A stretch of 64,000 nt of DNA from Macrotis lagotis. Lineage: Eukaryota > Chordata > Mammalia > Peramelemorphia > Peramelidae. The position numbers were made by a program, and so were the translations under genes. The notes below the pieces were generated by a model, which was not told the DNA's origin, ran no database searches, and saw nothing but the letters and a program-made list of their open reading frames with translations. The stretch is taken from assembly GCF_037893015.1 (NCBI RefSeq), contig NC_133666.1, positions 261,442,441-261,506,440 of the forward strand, read 5' to 3'. This document shows, piece after piece, positions 1 through 64,000 of the stretch (position 1 is the first letter of the stretch; each line of letters starts with the position of its first letter).

Positions 1-1714
1 GACCAAAATGACACAAATGGAAAGAAAACTATCCCCAATAAAATTGAAATTAAATGCTATGAAGTTATAATGATCTAAGAGGCTTCTAAGAAGAAGAAAC
101 ATTTCCTCTTCTGCTTCTTAGGGGAAGGGGGAGAAATGATGGCAAGTGTGAAACCCTACAGTTAGGTAACACCAGACTTTCTCAGTACAGTGGTTAATTT
201 AGTTATGATGAAATGGCTTTCTTTCTTTTTGATAGCCTCAAAATTACCTCAGCTCAATGATTTTGAATACTCAGTTGCCAAGATACAAAGAAAAAAAGAA
301 GCTTTTGGAACTTGAGAATGCTCAACAAAGCAAGGACCAAGCAAGATTCCAAGAGACTGACAGATACCCATTTCTGTTCAAGATGCAGAATAAGTCATAC
401 ATTTTCAGATGCTAGCATTATGGTTTGACTTTGAATATTTGTTAGGAGGGTTTTTTCCTCATCAGATACAACAACCCTAGACTTTTGCTGTTTTTCCATC
501 ACGAGCAATTCTTCAAACCCATGAACCACACAGCACATTAGACCCTTCTAGCCATCTTTCCTCCTCCTCTATCTCTCCAGGTCAGTTCAAATTCTTGTTA
601 GTTGTTTCCATGATACTATCTCTCCATCTCATCCTCTGCCATCCTTTTTTCCCCCTTTTACTTTCAATCTTTCCCAACATCAGTGTCTTTTCCCATTTTA
701 TGGTCAAAATATTTAAGATTCAGCTTCACATATTTGACCTTCTAATGAATACTCTGAATTTTAAGTATTGACTGATTTGGCCTTGTTGTCCAAGGAATTC
801 TCAAAAGTTTTCTCCAGAAACAATTGGAAACATTCAGTTTTGTGGCACTCAGCTTTCCTTATAAATTCAAGTCTCACATAGATGCTATGTATCCTAATTT
901 ACAGATGAGGAAACTGACGTACTTTGAAGTCAAGTGACTTGCCCAAATGAACAAAGTTAGGAAATATCTGAATCTGAATTTGAACCCAGGTCTTTCTGAC
1001 TCCAGGCCTAGTGCTCTATCCATTGTCCTACACAAATGCCTGACAGAGACAAAAAAAATTTTTTTAAAGAGTGTTCTTGAGGTATCTATGTTTAAAATTT
1101 TGAAGAAAACAAAAGTAACACCATAAAAGAGGATAAAGAGAGATAAAGAGGACAACTTTGAAAGATCCTTGCTGAATTTATTCTATATTTTAAAAGAAAT
1201 GCAAGCTGTATATAAAAAAATCCATCCAAAGTTTCATATACATTTTTTCTGTTCTACTATGTATATGAAAATGATCATTTTATTTGGTGTTTTAAGTTCA
1301 AAATAAAAAAATTAAAAACATTCCACAAAGGATCAAATAAAAAATTAAAATATAGTAACCATAAATTCTAATTCTGCAAAAAAAAAGTTTGTTTTTCCTT
1401 TAAATCAGTGGTACAAGCATAGGATTAGGTAAAGTTGATTTAATAGCAGTTAATGTGGGGGGAGGAAAAGAACTAGTATAGTTCACTGACTAAAAATTTA
1501 ATGTGGATCAATACTATGAAGTCACTGTCAAAAAAAGAAGATAATTTTAGACTGCATCAATATTAACCTAATAAATTCATTCATTCACTCTAACATTTAT
1601 TATGCACTTAGTATATTTTGGGCTCTAAGAATAAAGACAAAAATGAAACAGCTTCTACTCTCAGAGTGTTCCCATTCTACTGGGGGAAAACTATATGTAC
1701 ATAGATAAATACTA

Positions 1715-1801
1715 TACATATATATCTATGTATACATATATATGTGTGTGTGTGCGTGTGTGTGTGTATCTATAAATATATATATATATATCATTTATCT
1801 A

Positions 1802-1838
<37 letters not shown>

Positions 1839-1842
1839 ACAC
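1715..1842. repeat. Compound TA/TG microsatellite
   Basis: Alternating TATA and TGTG runs with a pure TG run at about 1806-1838. Confidence 0.95.
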
Positions 1843-3120
1843 AAATTGTAAAAGACTTCCAGATGAGATGGATGTCTACACAGAAAAAGGCAGGCAGCTA
1901 AGTTTTTCAATTACCTGCTCTAGTAAAAACCTCAAAGCGACTGTGAATTGCATAATGATCAAGAAATCCAATGAGATTTTACAGTAAGTGACTTCTTTTA
2001 TCCCAGGATGGCACAAAAAGTTAACCAGAAATCTATGAGCAATAGGAAGGGGGCTACCAATAAGACAAGCACCAAAAATGGCAAACTGGCTAGCAATCAA
2101 TGGACCTGGAGACATTTATACTTTAAATGTTCTGCAATTGGAGGCAACCATAAATAATTAATAATAATAATAATGTTTGTACTACATTTTCAAAGAAGAC
2201 TAAGACATCAGGGAGGTGATGCTACAACAAGGATGTGAATTAGATTTGAGTGAGGAGGTGCTGTGCTAGATCACCAGCCTCAATTTTTCCTCCAGAGCTA
2301 TCTGTGTACAGTGTGTACAGTGGTCAGATATGAATCAGGATGAGTCTGGAGATGGCCCTAGTTGCAAGGCAATCTGGATAAAGTGACTTGCCCAAGGTCA
2401 AGAGTCAAATGCCCAAGGCTAGATTTGAACTTCTATCTTCCTGACTCTAAGATCAGTGCTCTATCTACTGCCATTACCCTATCATGCTTCTCCAAAGAAC
2501 TTAACTTGTGAACTTTTTGTAGTTAACTTTGAACTTTATATAGTAACTTGAAAATCTCTTCAGTAACCTGTGAATTAAAGCCTAAGCCTTTCTTACCTCA
2601 AAAAGCCCCCACTAATTTAAAAACTAATTGATAGAGTAGTTGCTGATCTATATCTGCAAAAGTCACAGGTCCAATTTTATTTAAAGTAAGTAATTTAGGA
2701 AGAATTTAAGAAAATGGATAAAAATTAATTCCATCTTTTATTATCAATGGAAATGAACAATGGTTAAAGAGAATGTGCAGGCAACTAACTAAAGGCAATT
2801 CTCAGGCCTGCCAGTTTCCATTTATTCTGTTAAACTCTACTTCATAGGTTAATTATACTCTCTTACATCTTAGCATTTTCTGTACAAGTGTGTTGATCTA
2901 TACTGTTAGTTTATATCTGACAACTGTATGAAAGCCTTGAAATTTGTTCTTACACTCTGTATTTCTTAAGTTGCTTGCAAAACTTTATACATGTAGTTTT
3001 TATGAGGAAAAGTAAGGGAGGGAAGGGAAAAAACATTCATTAAGCTACTCTATCCTAAGCACTATACTAAGGGCTTTGCAAATATTATCATTTGACACTC
3101 ACAATAGTCCTGGGAAACAG

Positions 3121-3138
3121 GTATTATTATTATTGTTG

Positions 3139-3169
<31 letters not shown>

Positions 3170-3170
3170 C
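3121..3170. repeat. TTA/TTG trinucleotide repeat
   Basis: ATT units interrupted once by three GTT units. It is the source of the poly-leucine and poly-tyrosine readings here. Confidence 0.95.
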
Positions 3171-3221
3171 CCCATTTTGCTATCAAAGAAACCACAGCAG
3201 TCAGAGACAAAGTGTTTTCTT

Positions 3222-3369
3222 TTTTTTTTTTTTGCAAGGTAAAGGGGTTAAGTGGCTTGCCCAAGGCCACAAAGTTAGGTAATTATTAAGTGTCTGAGGC
3301 CACATTTGAACTCAGGTACTTCTGACTCCAAGGCCAGTGCCCTATCCCCTGCGCCACCTAGCAGCCCCC
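3222..3369 (-). mobile_element. Marsupial CORE-type SINE
   Basis: Poly-T, then the reverse of the tRNA-headed SINE, ending GCGCCACCTAGCAGCCCC. A 16-bp target duplication, GACAAAGTGTTTTCTT, flanks it at 3206-3221 and 3370-3385, showing recent L1-type insertion. Confidence 0.9.
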
Positions 3370-3820
3370 GACAAAGTGTTTTCTTACCCAGTGTTACCAC
3401 TAGGAAGTGTATGAGACTGGCCTTCCTGATTTCTAGCCTGGTGCTGCCTCAGAAGAGTATTTATCATATTTAAAGGAATCATTTTCATATTACTTTGTAA
3501 TCAGCCTACAAGGACTTAGTAGGCAGCCAGGTAGGCAGGTCTGGAGTCAGGATACTTCCTCTTTGATCTACAAAAATATAAATAACAGTATCTTTTTCTC
3601 AGAGTGATTAAATAAATATTGGTGAAGAAAGCTTAATATATACTTCTTACCTTCTTTCCTACCCTATGCTGCCTCTGTCCAAAACATCTTTACAGTAATA
3701 ATTGAATTCTCTTCTCTTCCTTCCTTTCCAAAATTCATTAAAATCTGATTGTTTTGGAATAACAGCATAGATTTAAAAGTGGATTGGATTCCTTTAGGCA
3801 CATAATATTATATATATATG

Positions 3821-3851
<31 letters not shown>

Positions 3852-4179
3852 AGTCTTCTCTTTTTTACAGATGCAGAAACTAAGGCAAAGACAGGCTAAG
3901 TAATTTGCCCAAGATTATAAAGACAGTAAGTAACAGAATAGGAATATGAATACAGGTCCTCTTCCACTCAATTCATATTTGCTTACCTCAAATGGAACTT
4001 TGGGCCCTATATATTTTATCTTCCTCACTGTGAATGAATTGACTGCATGAAATCTTTCCAGGCTATTGAAGACTACAGATTTGGACTTAGAAAATGGAGA
4101 AAGAACAGGTGAGTGGTGTCCATCCTTCATGACAAATGGGTTCACAGGCAATCTCAACATCTTATTGTTGTCTTTGGAC

Positions 4180-5030
4180 TCCTCACTCTTCCCTTACCCA
4201 TTTAGCTGATTACCACCTTAAATATCTTTAATTGCCCTCTCCTCTCCACTCATACAGTCATCACCCTAATTTGGGCCCCTATAAAGTGGGCCATTGGAAT
4301 ATCCTTTTAATTAGTGTCTCTATTTCCAGTTTCTTCTTGCCAAATTGATATTTTTACAGCAGAGGTCTGACCATGTCAGACCCTGAAGAAGCTACAGGGG
4401 TTTCCTAGTGGCTTTAAGGAAAAATACAAACTATCTTAATATCATGACAATTCACATTTCTCACTCAATTATGAGTTCTAACTCTGATGATTTCCACTTT
4501 GAGTGACTTTACTTAAGGCAATAGATTACTACTATTAAATCCCAATCTCTCTGGGTTTCAGATTTCCTTTTCTGAATAAAATAAAGGGTTTAGTCTGGAG
4601 AGCTCAAAAAAGTTAATATATGCAAAATACTTTGTAAATCTAAAAAGTGACGTGAATGCAAACTTTTATTATGCTTTTTGTCTGTACTTGGAGTTGCATG
4701 AGTTATTTATATCTTAAGATCTTAAAGAAACCCTAAGATCCTTCCAGATCAATAATTCCTTCAGACTGATTTCACATAACAACTCTTCCTACACTGTAAA
4801 TTCTGCACTTGCAGCTCCCCATTCAGCACATTCCATCTCCCTCTCTTCTGCCTTTTCAAAAAGTTGTCATCCCTCCTTCCTGAAATGCTCTCCGTGCCCA
4901 CCTCTGCCTTTCAGAATACCTAGCTCCCTTCAAGAATCAGAAGTTCCACCTCCAACATAAAGTCTTTCCTGATCCCCACCCAAAGTTCCATTTCATGCTA
5001 GCCTGTGTAAAGCTTATATTTACTCACCTG
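4180..5030 (+). mobile_element. L2 LINE fragments, with a MIR-type tail inside
   Basis: Forward L2 text: AGCAGAGGTCTGACCATGTC, and after the insert CCCTCCTTCCTGAAATGCTC and AGTCTTTCCTGATCCCCACC. Confidence 0.7.
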
Positions 5031-5359
5031 GATACCTATTCATTAGCTCCCACTCCCGTCCACCCCAAAGTAGAAAAGAGGGCAACATCCTTTAGCATAT
5101 GCACTCCTGCTTTTGTCTTTACATGCCCCCAAGACCTGGCAAAACAGGTATTTACTATGTGTTTGCTTAACTGAATCAGACTGGGCTGGGGGCCGGCTGG
5201 GTCCTGAAGTCGAAGATAAAATTCCACAATTCTACCAGGTGCCCGAGTCTGGAACAGGTGTATTAAAGCTCACCAGGCTATGCCATTGTTTCGCATTTAC
5301 AGAAGTCTCTTTCACCCGGACTAGTGCGGGTGAAAACTTTCAAATCCGAGGAGCCCAGT

Positions 5360-5485
5360 GGGGGCGGCTGGGTGGACAGAGCAGCGGCCCTGGAGGCAGG
5401 AGGACCTGAGTTCCAGTCCGGCCTCAGACACTGCAGTAGCTGTGTGGCCCTGGGCCAGCCGCTTGACCCCACTGCCTGGCAACGG
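5360..5485 (+). mobile_element. GC-rich SINE copy inside the CpG island
   Basis: Still readable as the SINE: tRNA-like head with GGACAGAGCAGCGGCCCTGG, then GGAGGACCTGAGTTCCAGTC and GTGTGGCCCTGGGCCAGCCG. Many positions have moved to G or C compared with copies elsewhere in the window. Confidence 0.75.
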
Positions 5486-5662
5486 CCGGGGAGTAGCGGG
5501 GGTGGAGAAGGCCGCACGGACAGGCCGCGCGCGGCTGCCAGGGCCCGCGTACCCTCGCCCGGCGGGGAGGCGGCAGGGAGGGCCGCCTCGCCGCTGGGGA
5601 AGGACTCCGACGCGCCGCGCGCGGGGCTCTGCCCTCTCTGCCGCCCGGGCGCGGCAGGTGCA

Positions 5663-5669
5663 TGACGTC
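5663..5669. promoter_or_regulatory. CRE-like TGACGTC element
   Basis: TGACGTC matches seven of eight bases of the cAMP-response element palindrome, with G in place of the last A. It lies in the CpG island within NDUFAF2 intron 1, about 70 bp after the exon 1 donor. A single short match, so the functional call is weak. Confidence 0.35.
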
Positions 5670-5738
5670 GCCGCTCGGGGGAGCCGGCAGGGTCCCCTCC
5701 GGGCCGGCGCCCTCCCCGGCCCTCGCCGCCCCTCTCAC

Positions 5739-5883
5739 CCAGCCAGGTCCGGCGCTCCGGGACGTAGTAGTAGTCGTTCCCGAACTGGTCCGTGCCCACG
5801 TGCTGCTTGGCTTCCTTAGAGAAGAGACTCCAGAGCGCCCGAAGCCGCGCCCGGAGGCCGCCGCCGCTCACGCCGCCGCTCAT
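5739..5883 (-). CDS. NDUFAF2: NDUFAF2 coding exon 1 (rest of the gene outside the window)
   Basis: NDUFAF2 (mimitin, B17.2L) is a mitochondrial chaperone for a late stage of respiratory complex I assembly and a paralogue of the NDUFA12 subunit. On the minus strand, ATG at 5883 opens 48 codons plus one base. These include ALWSLFSKEAKQHVGTDQFG and NDYYYVPERRTW, which align with human RALWRSLSREVKEHVGTDQFGNKYYYIP as I recall it. Donor GTGAGA follows at 5738-5733. The N terminus MSGGVSGGGLRAR is glycine-rich and about six residues longer than human. Continuing past the donor gives only low-complexity GC-rich translation, which supports the splice. No match to the later exons was seen in 1-5738. 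The gene is divergent from ERCC8, with 217 bp between start codons. Confidence 0.93.
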
Positions 5884-6100
5884 GCCGCCTCCCGCAGCCG
5901 GGCCCGGAGACCCGCCGGGGCGGAGACTCGGAGGCCCCGCCCCCGGCCCGCCCCCTTCTCAGCAGCGGCGCTCGTTATTGGTCGCTGTGACCAGCGGCCC
6001 AGCCAACGAGTGGCGCCGCTTTTGAAGCCCCGCCTCCCCCGAGCCGGGCCGGCGGCTCGGGGCATGGCGGCGCGGAGCCCGCGGCCCGGCGGCTGGCGCG
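5884..6100. promoter_or_regulatory. Bidirectional NDUFAF2/ERCC8 promoter region
   Basis: This is the whole gap between the two divergent start codons. It is GC-rich, has no obvious TATA box, and holds GC-box-like runs (CCCCGCCCC at 5935-5943, CCCGCCCCC at 5947-5955, CCCCGCCTCCCCC at 6028-6040). It also has an inverted CCAAT box (ATTGG, 5977-5981) and a YY1-like ATGGCGGC at 6064-6071. This pattern suits a CpG-island bidirectional promoter. Transcription start sites cannot be placed from sequence alone. Confidence 0.8.
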
Positions 6101-63010
<56,910 letters not shown>

Positions 63011-63114
63011 ATTTAAATTACTTGATAGGATAAAAGTAACTTTATGCTCTCCTTTGATGAGAATCTGGAATTTAGACAATTTTCTATTGTCCAGACATTT
63101 TATAAAATTGTAAG

Positions 63115-63120
63115 AATAAA
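63115..63120 (+). terminator. ERCC8 polyadenylation signal AATAAA
   Basis: First canonical AATAAA after the ERCC8 stop, 105 bp downstream. A T-rich stretch follows at about 63139-63160, as expected of a downstream element. It would give a very short 3' UTR; a second AATAAA lies at 63170-63175. Confidence 0.6.
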
Positions 63121-63169
63121 ATATCAGCAGATGTAAATCTTTTTTCTTTTTATATTTAAGTTAAAAATG

Positions 63170-63175
63170 AATAAA
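63170..63175 (+). terminator. Alternative downstream AATAAA
   Basis: Second hexamer, 160 bp after the ERCC8 stop, inside an A-rich stretch. It could be an alternative cleavage signal or chance. Confidence 0.3.
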
Positions 63176-64000
63176 AAACTAAATTAACAAAAAGAATGAC
63201 GTACCAGCTAATAAAACTGCCTTTCTTTGCTTTACACACTTTTCTTTAGAGAGTTAAACTGTATCCTGGAATGATGACTAGAATGCCTGGATTCACTTCT
63301 TAGATATTTGCCTACAGGCTTGCCATTTGACCTTTCTGACTCTCAGTTCCTTCCCCTAAAATATGAGGACAATAATATTTGTGCTATCTGCCTCCACAGA
63401 TATTGTGAGGAAAGTATTTTATAAACTCTTAAGAGTTGCATTATTTTAATTTCACCGCCACAGAAGGAGGCTTGATTGGTGTTTCTTTCAAATGTATAAA
63501 TTTATAGCCCTAATAGAAATTGCAACAGAATAATGGGACTACTTACAATATAAAGCCATAAAATTAAAGAACTAAAGAATTTATCTTCCCTGTGACTTCT
63601 TATGTGACACTCAATGAGGTCAATGGAGTCAGAACTTGAGTTAGCTGTGTAACTGCAGGCAAATCATTTAACCTCATTAGGGTTAAATGGGCGGGAGGAG
63701 ATATGACATAGCAATTCAATATTTAAATTTTCTTTTTGTTAGTCATCAGGTATTAAGTACCTACCATGTACAGGCCCTGTGAATACAAATTCCAAAGAGA
63801 AACATTTCCCTCCCTTCAAGTATCTTATATGCTAATAGGGGAATATAATACATATAGAGAAGTGGTTGCCAAAGAAGGAAGTTTTAATCTAGGTACATAT
63901 CTGCACTGTAGTAGATTTCTAGTAGCAAAATTGTTGGTAGGGGTTTTTTGTTTTGCACACCATGGAGAAGTGTTTCTCAGCAAGGTTGATGGCAATATGC

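Larger units (their letters stand above)
1..5738 (-). other. NDUFAF2: NDUFAF2 intron 1 (partial) and its repeats
   Basis: No exon was recognised. Contents: MIR-type remnant on the minus strand at about 890-1040; L2 3' end on minus at 1560-1700; compound TG/TA microsatellite at 1715-1842; SINE remnant on minus at 2350-2495; L2-like end plus TTA/TTG repeat at 3050-3170; SINE on minus at 3222-3369; TA repeat at 3806-3853; MIR-type on minus at 3866-3985; L2 on plus at 4180-5030 with a MIR-type tail at about 4540-4650; GC-rich SINE on plus at 5360-5485. The stretches 1-880 and 2500-3040 show nothing I can name. Confidence 0.75.
63011..64000 (+). other. 3' flank of ERCC8
   Basis: Short presumed 3' UTR with two AATAAA signals, then a MIR-type remnant on plus at about 63265-63420, a second on plus at about 63620-63695 and an L2 3' end on minus at about 63745-63860. 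No exon of a further gene is visible. In mammals ELOVL7 is expected further downstream on this strand. Confidence 0.65.

Noticed and set aside
5278..5738. Continuation of the NDUFAF2 frame past 5739 to make a 201-residue protein
   Set aside because: Similarity to NDUFAF2 stops exactly at a GTGAGA donor, and the downstream reading is low-complexity and includes SINE sequence.
5880..6065. Upstream frame on the minus strand whose stop overlaps the NDUFAF2 ATG
   Set aside because: It spans the whole shared promoter, so it would need an NDUFAF2 transcript starting inside ERCC8 exon 1. Chance GC-rich frame is simpler.

Overview
The window is mammalian nuclear DNA, almost certainly from a marsupial and probably an Australian one. 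It is AT-rich and made mostly of large introns. It carries many copies of a tRNA-headed SINE with a CORE-type body, of the kind seen in marsupial genomes. It also has heavily decayed L2 and CR1/L3 LINEs, 5'-truncated L1 copies and one endogenous retroviral LTR. Species assignment from repeats alone is an inference.

Two protein-coding genes are supported, arranged head to head across a CpG island at about 5.4-6.4 kb. On the minus strand, 5739-5883 is the first coding exon of NDUFAF2 (mitochondrial complex I assembly factor). The rest of that gene lies beyond the left edge, and 1-5738 is its intron 1. On the plus strand, 6101-63010 holds a complete 12-exon ERCC8 (CSA, Cockayne syndrome A) coding sequence. 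It encodes a seven-bladed WD-repeat protein of 398 residues that acts in transcription-coupled DNA repair. All exon junctions use GT-AG and all phases are consistent. The start codons are 217 bp apart, so the two genes probably share a bidirectional promoter.

Region by region: 1-5738, NDUFAF2 intron 1 with L2, MIR-type and SINE copies; 5.4-6.4 kb, CpG island and promoter; 6178-62941, eleven ERCC8 introns (0.9 to 14.3 kb) filled with SINEs, L2, L1 and microsatellites; 63011-64000, 3' flank with polyadenylation signals and old repeats. No tRNA, rRNA, CRISPR, operon or bacterial-type feature is present.

I found no clearly new biological system. The points most worth a second look are: a strong-context upstream ATG that overlaps the ERCC8 start; an L1 and a SINE that used the same 16-bp target site in turn; a SINE splitting the reverse-transcriptase motif A of a CR1/L3 copy; an LTR with intact control signals in sense orientation in intron 11; an antisense open frame across the last ERCC8 exon that I cannot assign; and single-codon length gains in ERCC8 exons 8 and 11 relative to the human protein as I remember it.
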